Below are positions 15,318-24,946 of a DNA stretch of 64,000 bases, piece after piece. A program made the position numbers and the translations under genes. The stretch is from positions 1 through 64,000 of the forward strand of contig JANRKU010000080.1 in assembly GCA_033763335.1 (NCBI GenBank), in the 5' to 3' direction. Each line of letters starts with the position of its first letter. Position 1 is the first letter of the stretch. Source of the DNA: GCA-2794515 sp033763335. GTDB lineage: Bacteria > Chloroflexota > Anaerolineae > Aggregatilineales > Phototrophicaceae. Below the pieces are notes generated by a model, which worked only from the letters and a program-made list of their open reading frames with translations, was not told the origin of the DNA and searched no databases.

Positions 15318-17447
15318 ATGCAAACATCCTTATTTCCCAATCAACTTCGTTATTTATTAGCCATTTATATCGCGTTGGGCATCCTCTATTTATTCGCCAC
15401 ACCTGTTTTAGAAGCCCCAGACGAAATTTATCATGTGGCGATGATAAACCATGTGGCAAATACGGGCGAATTGCCTGTACAACGGCTTGGCGTGGAGACC
15501 GATTATAAGCAAGAAGGTAGTCAACCGCCCCTCTATTATCTCATCACAGGGGTTTTGACCCGTTGGATTGACCGTAGTGATTATGACCAACTACGCTATT
15601 TTAATCCGCACGCCAATATCGGGCAGGCGGAACTGATGGGCAATAAAAATCGGATTATCCATATTCCCACATCCGCGCAAAATATGGTCTATGTGGCACG
15701 ATTTTTTAGCCTGTTATGTGGGGCTATCACTGTTTTTGCCGTATATCAATCGGCACGCCAATTCGCCCCAAAAATCACCCAATTGCCCCTTTTTGCCACA
15801 GGATTGGTGATATTTAACCCGCAATTCTTGTTCATCAGCACCGCCGCCAATAATGATATTTTGGTGGTGATGTTCAATACACTGTCGCTATGGCTCACCC
15901 TAAAAACCTTGCGTGAGGGATTTGATACGCGCCGTAGCGTGATTTTATCCATTTTCATCGCACTTGGCACCATTAGCAAATTAAGCGGGTTGGTGATGGT
16001 GATAGTGACGGCGCTAACGGGGTTGTATGTCGGCATCAAACGGCGCGATGTGCGCGGACTTATTACCCTTGCTGTGTTGATGGCGGGGATTTGGGGCATA
16101 TTGGGCGCATGGTGGTATATTCGCAATATCACCCTCTACGATGAATTATTGGGCACAGGCATGATGCTCAAATTATTTGGTGGGCGGAGCGCACTCATGC
16201 CCGATGAATGGATTCGCACCATGCTCCATGAATTTGGCGGGTTGCGTTGGAGTTATTGGGCAGTTTTTGGCTGGTTCAATATCATCACATGGAAATGGAT
16301 TTATACCGTCATTGACCTGTTATCGCTGGTGGCGCTGGTCGGATTTATCCCCTTTATATGGAAAATTCGGCGCGATGGCGATATGCGTGAAAGTACCGCC
16401 ATTGCGGGCTTCATGCTTACACTTGGCACACTCAGTTTTTTGAGCTGGACAACCCAGACCACAGGCTCACAAGGGCGGTTGCTCTTTCCATTCATCGCGC
16501 CTGCGAGTATTTTCTTGTCATTGGGATTTATGCACCTCAAAATCCGCCCACAATGGATACTCGCGCCATTGGTGATTTTTGCCGTCACGCAGCCGATATT
16601 TATCATCAGTCCCACCTATGCCAAGCCACCCATAATTGAGGCGTTGCCCAATGATGCTATCGGTGTTGGGGCGACATTTGGTGATATTGAATTGGTGGGG
16701 TATCGGTTAGACCCGCAACGCTGGAATGCAGGAGATGAAATTCCCATTACGCTCTATTGGCGACCACTCACTCAATCACCCGAAGATTATACATTGGCAA
16801 TTACTGCCGTTTTGCCCGACTTGTCTCCTATCGCCTCCATCAATACCTACCCCGGATGGGGAAGCCTTAGCACAACCACATGGGCTACGAATGGGCTTTA
16901 TGCCGATACCTATTGGCTACGCCTGATAGATGCCCCATCCCTATTTGGTGATATTCGCTTACTCATCCGTTGGTGGAATTATCCCGATGGTGATTATTTG
17001 GCGAATACTACCTCTGGCGATATATTTTTATTCGCGGGAGGCATCAATAGCGCCCCACCGCCAGAATTGCCGAATATGACCACCAACGACAACATTATTT
17101 TTGCCAATATGTTTCGTTTGGTGGGCTATACCCTTGTGGATAACACCCTCTCGCTACTATGGGAAGTGGTTACTGTGCCAGATAACGCCTATACGGTGTT
17201 TGCATTCGCGCTGGCTGATAGTGACAATGGGCGTGTGGTGGTGGCGCAAGGAGATAACATCCCGCCCATGTCCACCCAATATTATCGGGTTGGGGAACGA
17301 TTTTTGACGGTGCATGAGATAACCCCTGTCGAAAATGCGGATTCAGGGACATATCCGCTTTATATCGGCTGGTATCGAGAAAATACCCGTTTATCATTTG
17401 ATGCACCCGATAATATGTACACCATAGGGGAAATTATTCTGCCATAA
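15318..17447 (+). CDS. GT-C-type membrane glycosyltransferase (ArnT/DUF2142-like)
   Basis: A protein of about 709 residues. About ten membrane helices occupy residues 5-440, and a C-terminal extracytoplasmic beta-rich domain fills about 450-709. The first periplasmic loop has EAPDEIYHVAMINHVANTGELPVQ (about 33-56), where the acidic pair matches the catalytic position of GT-C enzymes. Such enzymes transfer sugars from polyprenyl-phosphate donors outside the membrane. The ATG at 15318 has AAAAGG at 8 nt; upstream starts at 15279 and 15288 are weaker. The acceptor is unknown. A GT4 gene lies 1.1 kb downstream. Confidence 0.7.
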   Translation: MQTSLFPNQLRYLLAIYIALGILYLFATPVLEAPDEIYHVAMINHVANTGELPVQRLGVETDYKQEGSQPPLYYLITGVLTRWIDRSDYDQLRYFNPHANIGQAELMGNKNRIIHIPTSAQNMVYVARFFSLLCGAITVFAVYQSARQFAPKITQLPLFATGLVIFNPQFLFISTAANNDILVVMFNTLSLWLTLKTLREGFDTRRSVILSIFIALGTISKLSGLVMVIVTALTGLYVGIKRRDVRGLITLAVLMAGIWGILGAWWYIRNITLYDELLGTGMMLKLFGGRSALMPDEWIRTMLHEFGGLRWSYWAVFGWFNIITWKWIYTVIDLLSLVALVGFIPFIWKIRRDGDMRESTAIAGFMLTLGTLSFLSWTTQTTGSQGRLLFPFIAPASIFLSLGFMHLKIRPQWILAPLVIFAVTQPIFIISPTYAKPPIIEALPNDAIGVGATFGDIELVGYRLDPQRWNAGDEIPITLYWRPLTQSPEDYTLAITAVLPDLSPIASINTYPGWGSLSTTTWATNGLYADTYWLRLIDAPSLFGDIRLLIRWWNYPDGDYLANTTSGDIFLFAGGINSAPPPELPNMTTNDNIIFANMFRLVGYTLVDNTLSLLWEVVTVPDNAYTVFAFALADSDNGRVVVAQGDNIPPMSTQYYRVGERFLTVHEITPVENADSGTYPLYIGWYRENTRLSFDAPDNMYTIGEIILP

Positions 17448-17475
17448 AAATTTAGGATAGGTGGGGTATATATGT

Positions 17476-17503
17476 GTAAGGGTATAATATATTGCACCCT
17501 TAC
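17476..17503. repeat. degenerate 28-bp palindrome
   Basis: Rims GTAAGGG and CCCTTAC are exact; the core (TATAATATATTGCA) has drifted from perfect symmetry. It lies between the convergent GT-C and WD40 genes. Confidence 0.65.
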
Positions 17504-17529
17504 ACAATATTATTGACAGGAATAAAAGA

Positions 17530-18483
17530 TTACTCGGCGACTTGCCACAAGCGCACCGTGTTATCGCCACTAGCGGAAGCCAGCAATGTACCTGCGGGGT
17601 TAAATGCAAGGGATAAGACAGGTTTTTCGTGTCCCATCAACACATTCACGGCTTGTTCTTTGGTGGCGGCGGTATCACTAAAAACTTGGTGCAAATACCA
17701 TAAGCGCACCACATTATCACGTCCACCTGTGGCGATAAGTGACGAATCTGGGCTAATTGCCACGCAATCCGCGCCGAGCCAATGGGCATCTATACTGCCA
17801 TATAACCCACCATCGAGCGCATCCCATAATTTGACCGACATATCTTTACTGGCAGAGGCGATGAGCGTACCGGGGGCATTGGTACGAATATCACGCACCC
17901 AATCGTCATGCCTACCAAAAACAGCGCCTGCCGTCTCGCCACGCACATCCCACAAGCGCAGGGTATTATCCCAACTACCAGAAATGAGGATATGCCCCCC
18001 CATCGCAAATGTGATACTAGTCACTTCGCGTTCATGACCTGTAAAAGTATGCAAAATCTTTTTTTCTTGCCAATCCCATACAATGACATTGCCATCTGCG
18101 CCTGCCGTAGCCATTGTTCGGTTATCTGGACTAAAAGCAACGGCTTCAACTGAGCCTGTATGCCCTCTAAGGGTGGCAATTTCGGTCACATTCTCTATCA
18201 TATTGCTGGTATCCCATAATTTGATAGTGGTATCTGCCGAAACACTGGCAAGCACACGCCCATTGGGACTAAATGCCGCACCTTTAACATGCCCAGTATG
18301 TCCAGTGAGAATATATTTGGGATTTCCGCCAAATTGTCCCACATAGAGGCGCACCCCTTCTGCATGGGCAATCGCAAGTGTTGTGCCATCTGGCGACCAT
18401 AACACTTGGGTAATCCAACCACACCGCACTTGGGTGAGTTCTACAAGCTGTTTAGAAGTATCTACAGAGATGACTTTCCGCAT
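17530..18483 (-). CDS. seven-bladed WD40 propeller protein (cytoplasmic)
   Basis: A protein of 317 residues consisting almost wholly of WD40 repeats. Seven strand-d endings can be seen, for example DTTIKLWDTS, DGNVIVWDWQ, DNTLRLWDVR, DMSVKLWDAL and DNTVRLWQVA, each about 42 residues apart. Seven blades make one closed propeller. There is no signal peptide and no enzyme domain, so it is probably a protein-interaction scaffold. Its partner is unknown. The gene stands alone and diverges from the GT4 gene with a 90-bp gap. Confidence 0.88.
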   Translation of the reverse strand: MRKVISVDTSKQLVELTQVRCGWITQVLWSPDGTTLAIAHAEGVRLYVGQFGGNPKYILTGHTGHVKGAAFSPNGRVLASVSADTTIKLWDTSNMIENVTEIATLRGHTGSVEAVAFSPDNRTMATAGADGNVIVWDWQEKKILHTFTGHEREVTSITFAMGGHILISGSWDNTLRLWDVRGETAGAVFGRHDDWVRDIRTNAPGTLIASASKDMSVKLWDALDGGLYGSIDAHWLGADCVAISPDSSLIATGGRDNVVRLWYLHQVFSDTAATKEQAVNVLMGHEKPVLSLAFNPAGTLLASASGDNTVRLWQVAE

Positions 18484-18561
18484 AAGAATCTTGTCCTATA
18501 ACCATGCAAAAATATTTCCTCACTATTATGTCACAAACTACCTTATTAACCAACAAATTGT

Positions 18562-18567
18562 TATAAT
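18562..18567 (+). promoter_or_regulatory. TATAAT -10 box 6 nt before the GT4 start codon
   Basis: TATAAT then GGTCTT then ATG. A transcription start 6-8 nt after the -10 box would fall on the start codon, and no Shine-Dalgarno sequence is present, so a leaderless mRNA is likely. No good -35 box is seen. Confidence 0.5.
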
Positions 18568-18573
18568 GGTCTT

Positions 18574-19698
18574 ATGAAAATCATGTTAAATGCACATTTA
18601 CTCTCATCACAACTTGGGTATCGTAGCGCAGGTATTCATGGGTATATTTATAATACCCTCACCCATCTTTTTCAACTTGCGCCCGATAATTGGTCGTTCA
18701 CAGCATTTGTAGGCAAAAAAAACCCCCATACATTTGATGGCATATCACTTGCCCCTGCGGGATGGGATACAACATCTCCAATCAAACGGATTTTATGGGA
18801 ACAAGCGATGCAACCCCTACATTTATCTGGTGGGGATTTGCTCCATTCGATGACATTTGTCTCGCCGTTGATATTACCTATCAAAAGTGTGGTCACGGTC
18901 TATGACCTCAGCTTCGTTCATTATCCACAAGTGCTATCGGCATCACGGCGATTATATTTGCGGATGTTCACCGCGCTCAGTTGTCGGCGTGCAGAACGGG
19001 TTATCGCCATATCACATAGTACAGCGCGAGATGTAGCGACCACCTTCAGCATTTCATCAGAAAAAATAGATGTCGCACCCTGCGGGTATGATTCGGCGCG
19101 GTTTTATCCCATAGATAAAAAATCGGTATCCGATTTTAAGCAACAAAAAGGCTTACCAGACCGATTTTGGTTATTTGTTGGCACATTAGAACCGCGCAAA
19201 AATTTGACTACCCTGCTAGATGCCTATGCCCTGTTGCCAAAATCACATCGGTTGCCGTTGTTATTGGGTGGTGGCAAGGGATGGCTCTATGATGATATTT
19301 TTGCGCGGATAGAACAACATGGGTTACAAAACGATGTCCGCTTATTGGGATTTTTGCCTGCGGATGAATTACCTTTATGGTATAACAGCGCAGAGGCATT
19401 TCTTTACCCGTCCGTTTTTGAGGGGTTTGGATTACCTGTATTAGAGGCGATGGCATGTGGTGTGCCTGTCATTATTTCGGATGCCTCATCGTTGCCAGAA
19501 GTGGGCGCAAAGGCGGGGATATGCCTTCCCCCACATGATAGTGAGGCGTGGCGCGATGGTCTGATGCGTGCTTTTTCAGATGCAACATGGCGGGCAGAAG
19601 CATCGGCATTGGGGATTAAGGAAGCCAGTCGTTATTCATGGCAAAAAACGGCAGAGGCAACAATTGCCAGTTATGAGCGTGCGCTCCAATCTCACTGA
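18574..19698 (+). CDS. GT4-family glycosyltransferase
   Basis: A protein of 374 residues with the GT-B fold of family 4. The N-terminal Rossmann half includes VTVYDLSFVHYPQVL and the VIAISHSTARDVA helix. The C-terminal half has LFVGTLEPRKNLTTLLDAY (about 199-217) and PSVFEGFGLPVLEAMACGVPVI (about 279-300). The two Glu of the E-x7-E motif bind the nucleotide sugar. These are retaining transferases that act in the cytoplasm on lipid-linked or surface glycans. The acceptor is unknown. It may be leaderless, as described for the -10 box. Confidence 0.88.
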   Translation: MKIMLNAHLLSSQLGYRSAGIHGYIYNTLTHLFQLAPDNWSFTAFVGKKNPHTFDGISLAPAGWDTTSPIKRILWEQAMQPLHLSGGDLLHSMTFVSPLILPIKSVVTVYDLSFVHYPQVLSASRRLYLRMFTALSCRRAERVIAISHSTARDVATTFSISSEKIDVAPCGYDSARFYPIDKKSVSDFKQQKGLPDRFWLFVGTLEPRKNLTTLLDAYALLPKSHRLPLLLGGGKGWLYDDIFARIEQHGLQNDVRLLGFLPADELPLWYNSAEAFLYPSVFEGFGLPVLEAMACGVPVIISDASSLPEVGAKAGICLPPHDSEAWRDGLMRAFSDATWRAEASALGIKEASRYSWQKTAEATIASYERALQSH

Positions 19699-19806
19699 AA
19701 CACAACTATAACAAAAATTTCAGGACTTTTCTCCCACTTATGCCAATATTTGTGTTACCATTAAGGTACAGTTATCATTTTTTATCATTTTTGAGGTTGA
19801 CATCTA

Positions 19807-20268
19807 ATGTCCACAGACCCCCGTTATATTGAAAAATGGGTGGGTTATCTTCAAGGGTCAGAACATGAAATGTGTATTGTGGCGGCAAAAAAACTGGGGG
19901 CAACCAAAGACCCCGCAGTCGTTCCACATCTTCTTCGGGCATTGGTTAATCGTCCCGATGATTTGCGGAGTGCTGTCATTCGTGCATTGGCTGAAATTGG
20001 AGATAAAACCGCCACAGCATCGCTAGTGGGATTATTAAAAGACCCCAATCCCCTCATTGCATCGGCATCGGCAGATGCACTTGGTATATTAAAGGATTCC
20101 AAAGCCGTGCCAAGTTTAGTACAAATTTTGGTAGATTATAAAGAGGGTAGTTCACGCCATTTTCAATTACATGGATTCAATCGTGGACTATTCATGGCGG
20201 CGGTACAAGCACTAAAAGCCATAGATACCCGCGAAGCCAGAACAGCACTCGAAAAATATAATCGCTAA
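19807..20268 (+). CDS. HEAT-repeat protein (PBS-lyase-like repeats)
   Basis: A protein of 153 residues made of about four helical HEAT repeats. Repeats are visible as A-A-K-K-L-G-A-T-K-D-P-A-V-V-P-H-L-L, then AVIRALAEIGDKTATASLVGLL and SADALGILKDSKAVPSLVQIL. No catalytic residues are seen. Such proteins bind other proteins or, in cyanobacteria, attach bilins. GAGGTTG lies 7 nt before the ATG. It is monocistronic, with a terminator just after the stop. A second HEAT protein lies at 43740-44405. Confidence 0.8.
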   Translation: MSTDPRYIEKWVGYLQGSEHEMCIVAAKKLGATKDPAVVPHLLRALVNRPDDLRSAVIRALAEIGDKTATASLVGLLKDPNPLIASASADALGILKDSKAVPSLVQILVDYKEGSSRHFQLHGFNRGLFMAAVQALKAIDTREARTALEKYNR

Positions 20269-20270
20269 GC

Positions 20271-20297
20271 AAAAAGCCAGATTCCTCTGGCTTTTTT
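20271..20297. terminator. bidirectional intrinsic terminator
   Basis: AGCCAGA-TTCC-TCTGGCT with flanking A and T runs. It serves the HEAT gene on the + strand and the secreted-protein gene on the - strand. Confidence 0.9.
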
Positions 20298-20320
20298 GCT
20301 TCGCATTGCTATTAACTAAA

Positions 20321-21415
20321 CTATCCCTCAAAGTACGAAAAGATTGTCTCTGTGATGGGTAATGGAAAATCTATGCCCCGATACACATAGCCTAATGCCG
20401 TATTCACACGCAACACAAAATTAATCGCTTTTGCGTTGGGGGCGACTTCTATCACCTGATAAAAATTGACAGCAGGAGCAGATTCCCACTCGGATTTGCC
20501 ATCTACTACAAATTCCACTATATCATCGGGGGCATTGCGAACTTCCCATTGCAAGAAAATTTTGTTGGATTCACCTTCTACCAAACCCACCGCCACATAG
20601 ACAAATTCGGGTTCTAGTGACCGTGTGTTATAACTCGGTTCTTCGGTAACGGTGGGTATTGCCCCACCGGGTGTCATCATAATAGCGGGGGTTAGGCTCG
20701 CCATCGGCACGAGTACCACCGCCACATCCTCACCCAATTCGACATCATTTTCTGCCCAAACAATTTGTCCGCCACTCATCCCATAACGCGCCACCGATAA
20801 ATAGCTGTTATCAGATGGCAAGCCGATAAAAATCTGATTATCCGCTTTGACCTTTAGCCCATTCACCAGAAAATTTGCCACTTGCCCTTCTGGTACGTTG
20901 ATAAACACCCCCGGGGGCATCCCAGAACAAGCGGTTTCGTGCGTGGCACTGATGTTAAAGGCTTGCATGGGGGCAAGGTATCCCTCTGGGATTTCTTCTA
21001 TGGGGGGAATGGTCAATTCAACCCCGCCATATAAAATCAATTGCACCGATTCTTCGCTTTCTGTGGGCAAATCTGCCCGCACAGAAAAAACCGCCATACC
21101 CCATAATCCGCTATCTGGCGCAATTGGCGAAGCGACTAAGGTATCCCATTCACCAATCGGCAAGGTTTCACCGATTTGTGTAAAATCCAACACCGCATCA
21201 TTTAGGCGTGCTTCAACCGAATCACTCGCAATACAAACCGTTTCATCGGCTTGATTTTCACAAATTTCCAATGCGGTTTGTTGCAATTCCACAAATTCAA
21301 CACAAAAATCCTCTGAATCATCTTCTTGTGCCGATACTGATAAAATACCCACCGATAAAACAACGATGATTATCAGTCCGTAACGAAGGGGTTGTGCATA
21401 TCTCAAGTTGAACAT
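20321..21415 (-). CDS. secreted protein of unknown function
   Basis: A protein of 364 residues with a signal peptide: positive residues, a hydrophobic core of about residues 13-28, and a probable cleavage after VSAQ. The mature part is acidic and beta-rich, with four cysteines near the N-terminus in two pairs (FCVEF, EICENQADETVCIA). A Pro/Thr segment (around residue 240, MMTPGGAIPTVTEEP) links the two halves. The second half resembles a beta-sandwich. AGAGGA lies 6 nt before the ATG. No known family was recognised. Confidence 0.65.
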   Translation of the reverse strand: MFNLRYAQPLRYGLIIIVVLSVGILSVSAQEDDSEDFCVEFVELQQTALEICENQADETVCIASDSVEARLNDAVLDFTQIGETLPIGEWDTLVASPIAPDSGLWGMAVFSVRADLPTESEESVQLILYGGVELTIPPIEEIPEGYLAPMQAFNISATHETACSGMPPGVFINVPEGQVANFLVNGLKVKADNQIFIGLPSDNSYLSVARYGMSGGQIVWAENDVELGEDVAVVLVPMASLTPAIMMTPGGAIPTVTEEPSYNTRSLEPEFVYVAVGLVEGESNKIFLQWEVRNAPDDIVEFVVDGKSEWESAPAVNFYQVIEVAPNAKAINFVLRVNTALGYVYRGIDFPLPITETIFSYFEG

Positions 21416-21565
21416 CAGATTCCTCTAATTCTCGAACAATTGCTTATCTTTAGGGTATCATGCGGATGATTCTGCTTCAATAAAAAAGTAAAAAATTGTT
21501 ATAGATTCCATCAATTGTGCTATGATGACAGCAGTGCTAAATTACTACAATAGGATAAAAGATAT

Positions 21566-22966
21566 ATGCGCTTATTCCTTGTCGGATTGATGTGGATATT
21601 ATTTTTCACCAGTATTCATGCTCAAGATACCCAAACAATACAATATGTCGCTAGTGATGAAAATTTCCCAAATCCAGAACGCGGATTTTATCATCAAGAT
21701 GCGCCCATGTGGTTAAATCTGGAGACTGTTCCACAATCTGCCGATGAATTGCGCCTTTTGCGTGAAAATGGCATGAGCATGGTGCGTTTTTATTTCCTCA
21801 TAGACGAATTTCGAGATGCGCCTATTTCTGATGAAACCCTGACTTATATCCAAGACCAATTTGACGCAGTACGCGGTGCGGGGTTAAAAATGATTCCGCG
21901 TTTTGCTTATAATTTTCCACAAGGCGGAGAATATCCCTATCAAGACCCAGATGCACCCCTAGAGCGTGTACTTGCACATATCACCCAACTGACACCCATT
22001 TTGCAGAATAATGCCGATGTGATTGCCTTCGTGGAAATTGGCTTTGTGGGAGCATGGGGCGAATGGCATAGCTCCACCAATGGCTTAGTCAATGAAGAGG
22101 GTGGCATCAATACCAATTCAGAGGCAATTATCACCGCCCTGCTAGAGGCATTGCCCCAAAATCGTATGATTGCCATGCGCTACATTCCCTATAAACAACA
22201 ACTCTATGGCGACCAACCCCTCACCCCTGAACAAGCCTTTTCTGGCACGCCACAAGCGCGTATGGGGGCGCATAATGATTGCTTTTTGGCATCCAACACC
22301 GATTGGGGGTCATATCAAGAAGATGAAACGCTCCGCCAAGCCCAGAAAGATTATTTACACTCAGATAATCGCTATGTGCCACAAGGGGGTGAAACTTGCA
22401 ATATTGGGGAAGATGCCCAACCTTATGTTCATTGTGATAATGCCCTAAAAGAACTTGCCTATTTGCGCTATAGCGTCCTGAATCGGGATTATCATGAGGA
22501 TGTGCTGGCATTGTGGCAAGAAGAAGGCTGTTATGACGAAATTGCCATGCGACTTGGCTATCGGCTACGGCTGATAGAAACACAAATGTCTGCACAAATC
22601 GGCGCGGGTGAGCAACTTACTATGACCATTAAACTCCAGAATGATGGTTTTGGCGGTATTTATAACCCACGCGGATTTGAAATCATCCTCCGTTTATCAG
22701 GTGGGATAGAATATCGTTTTCCAATGGAAAATGTTCATGACCCGCGCCAGTGGTTGCCCGATTTAGGCGAAATTGAATTGCCCATCACAATTGATTTGCC
22801 CATCGATATGCCAGAAGGCGAATATGCTGTATTTATCAATTTGCCAGACCCATCCCCCTCACTATATGGTATCCCAGAGTATAGCATCCGCTTGGCGAAT
22901 GCGGGTATATGGGAAGCAGAAACAGGTTTGAATTATTTAGGCGTGCAACCAATACGGGCAAATTGA
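21566..22966 (+). CDS. secreted DUF4874/DUF4832 protein
   Basis: A protein of 466 residues. Residues 1-19 form a signal peptide. Residues 33-200 match DUF4874, with NPERGFYHQ (about 36-44) and VAFVEIGFVGAWGEWHSS in a TIM-barrel-like, glycoside-hydrolase-related plan. The C-terminal half matches DUF4832, ending in a beta-sandwich. Members are secreted and presumed to act on polysaccharide, but no activity is established that I can cite. AGGAT lies about 9 nt before the ATG. The NADAR gene follows 12 bp later, which is a possible operon. Confidence 0.78.
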   Translation: MRLFLVGLMWILFFTSIHAQDTQTIQYVASDENFPNPERGFYHQDAPMWLNLETVPQSADELRLLRENGMSMVRFYFLIDEFRDAPISDETLTYIQDQFDAVRGAGLKMIPRFAYNFPQGGEYPYQDPDAPLERVLAHITQLTPILQNNADVIAFVEIGFVGAWGEWHSSTNGLVNEEGGINTNSEAIITALLEALPQNRMIAMRYIPYKQQLYGDQPLTPEQAFSGTPQARMGAHNDCFLASNTDWGSYQEDETLRQAQKDYLHSDNRYVPQGGETCNIGEDAQPYVHCDNALKELAYLRYSVLNRDYHEDVLALWQEEGCYDEIAMRLGYRLRLIETQMSAQIGAGEQLTMTIKLQNDGFGGIYNPRGFEIILRLSGGIEYRFPMENVHDPRQWLPDLGEIELPITIDLPIDMPEGEYAVFINLPDPSPSLYGIPEYSIRLANAGIWEAETGLNYLGVQPIRAN

Positions 22967-22978
22967 GGATTTTATAGC

Positions 22979-23437
22979 ATGACTATCTATTTTTATAGCG
23001 CCCTTGAATCACCTTATGGTTGTTTTTCTAATTTTTCGCCACATGGCTTTCAGATAAAAGGTGTGTACTATAAAACGAGTGAGCATTATTTTCAGGCGAT
23101 GAAATTTGCCCATTCACCAGAGCATATGCAAGCGGTGATACGGGCTTCTACGCCAAAACTTGCCGCCACCATCGGCAAAGACCGCAAGCGCCCCCTACGG
23201 CGCGATTGGGAGTCGGTCAAAGACGATATTATGAGGCAATCCGTCCTTGCCAAATTTGAGGCGCACGCCGATATTCGTCAAATTTTGTTGGATACAGGGG
23301 ATGAACCCATCGTTGAAAATGCCCCTCATGATTATTATTGGGGCTGTGGGACAGATGGCACAGGCAAAAATATGCTTGGCAAAATTTTGGTAGAAACACG
23401 GGCAATTTTGCGCCAAAAATATTCGCCTAAAGGCTAG
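22979..23437 (+). CDS. NADAR (YbiA-like) N-glycosidase family protein
   Basis: A protein of 152 residues. The family landmarks are all present: YGCFSNFSPHGF (about 13-24), YKTSEHYFQAMKF (about 31-43) and a C-terminal YYWGCGTDGTGKNMLGK (about 119-135). NADAR proteins hydrolyse N-glycosidic bonds. Known substrates include early riboflavin intermediates and ADP-ribosyl groups. GAGGAT precedes the ATG. The last codons overlap the convergent agmatine-deiminase gene by 4 bp. Confidence 0.9.
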   Translation: MTIYFYSALESPYGCFSNFSPHGFQIKGVYYKTSEHYFQAMKFAHSPEHMQAVIRASTPKLAATIGKDRKRPLRRDWESVKDDIMRQSVLAKFEAHADIRQILLDTGDEPIVENAPHDYYWGCGTDGTGKNMLGKILVETRAILRQKYSPKG

Positions 23438-24684
23438 ATAGGCACTTCTCGCGTCATGCAATGAATTGCCCCACCACCGTTAATCATCACCGAACAGTCT
23501 AACGGGATGATGTCATACCCTTTGGCATATTGCTCATAGAGCCGAATGGCAGTGTCGTCACTAGCCGATTTATAAATCGGCACGAGGATTCTGCCATTCA
23601 CCGTGAGCGCGTTGGTATATGACCGCCGAATGGGGTATACAATCCAATTGAAAAATAAAGGCGGGGTGGGCATCTCGATGATATGATATTTTTCCCCTTT
23701 GGCATTGGTCTGTGACCGAAAAATAGCGCCAACCTCATCTAACCGCGCTGTATCCCATTTTGAACTGGGTGTCGAAAGCATCACCGTTTGGTCATCTAAT
23801 AATTTCATCAATAGGTCAATATGCCCTGTGCGTTCAATTTTCATATAGGGCGTGATGATGAGTTTGTCATAATCCAAAACGGTGTGCAAATAGGCTTCTA
23901 AATCGGATTGTGTGGGAAATTGTGGATTAGCTTTAAGCACCTTTGCAGTCATAAATAGCGTGCCAGCGCCATCTGTGAGCAAATTCCCGCCTTCAATATG
24001 CAAATTTAATGGGGTGAGTGGGGTTTGTGATTGTGCAGACCACCCCATGGGCATGGCATTATCCCGTCCTTGTGGATAAAACGGCAGATGGTCATAAATG
24101 GCTTTTACACCCCCGCGCACGCCCGCTTCATCATAGCCCAACATCGGACCATAATCGCGTATCCACACATCATCTGTCGGTAAAATTAAAAATTTGACAT
24201 GATGGGCAAAATCCCCCAAAAAGTCATGCTCACCCAAATATGCCCATATCGCCCGCGCCCACCACTCGCTGGGAACAGCAATATGCACCTCTGCCACAGG
24301 GATGATGCCAGCAACCATAGCCGCGTGTAGTGACCACAGGCGCGGATAAAACACGCACCAACTCATGAGGACGGCTTCGAGTGGCTCCCATTGAGCGATG
24401 AGGCGGATTTTGGTGGATGGTTGAGGGGGAATGGGGTTTTGTTGTGTGGGGAGAATGGGTGGCGTTATTTGTTCAATAAAATTTGGGGTGGCAGATGGCA
24501 ATAATTTGAACCGCTTCAGGAATTGAGCGATTTGTGCCGATGTAGTCGGTGGGTGTTGGTCATGAAATACAGGGTATAAGGCTGGATAAACGGAATTGAA
24601 TGCTTGCTTAATACCGATGGGATAGCGCCGTCTCCATAAAGGATAAGGGATATAACCAAACCGAAATGGAAATTCGCGTGCCAT
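23434..24684 (-). CDS. agmatine deiminase / peptidylarginine deiminase family protein
   Basis: A protein of 416 residues of the guanidine-modifying superfamily. The catalytic landmarks are WIRDYGPML (about 172-180), LHIEGGNLLTDG (about 228-239), KIERTGHIDLLMKL (about 283-296) and the C-terminal Cys motif MINGGGAIHCMTR (about 399-411). Family enzymes convert agmatine to N-carbamoylputrescine, or act on arginine. The catalytic domain begins near residue 90; the first 90 residues, Pro-rich at the end, are an extra N-terminal part not usual in AguA. No strong Shine-Dalgarno sequence precedes the ATG. Confidence 0.85.
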   Translation of the reverse strand: MAREFPFRFGYIPYPLWRRRYPIGIKQAFNSVYPALYPVFHDQHPPTTSAQIAQFLKRFKLLPSATPNFIEQITPPILPTQQNPIPPQPSTKIRLIAQWEPLEAVLMSWCVFYPRLWSLHAAMVAGIIPVAEVHIAVPSEWWARAIWAYLGEHDFLGDFAHHVKFLILPTDDVWIRDYGPMLGYDEAGVRGGVKAIYDHLPFYPQGRDNAMPMGWSAQSQTPLTPLNLHIEGGNLLTDGAGTLFMTAKVLKANPQFPTQSDLEAYLHTVLDYDKLIITPYMKIERTGHIDLLMKLLDDQTVMLSTPSSKWDTARLDEVGAIFRSQTNAKGEKYHIIEMPTPPLFFNWIVYPIRRSYTNALTVNGRILVPIYKSASDDTAIRLYEQYAKGYDIIPLDCSVMINGGGAIHCMTREVPI

Positions 24685-24841
24685 ATGATTTTGCCTAATC
24701 GCTAAAACAGATAACCCAGTTCATCCTCAAGACCCCCTCTAAATGGTAGAGGTTAGATAATCTAACCCCTACAACCCTGCTCATAAATGAGCTTATTGAG
24801 ATGGGGGATGTGGTCTATTGTACCTTATCTCACCCTAAATT

Positions 24842-24876
24842 AAAAAAGCCATCTCCCCATAATGAGGATGATGGCG
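24842..24876 (-). terminator. intrinsic terminator downstream of rpsD
   Basis: Read on the - strand, GCCATCATCCTC...GGGGAGATGGC is followed by six T. It lies 70 bp past the rpsD stop. The rest of the 262-bp gap 24685-24946 has short inverted repeats but no gene. Confidence 0.75.
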
Positions 24877-24946
24877 GTAAAGGAATCTCACCAAAAACTA
24901 GTGTGGGGGTTTGGGTGAGCGTTTTTTGATTGGAGTCCGAAGCGTA

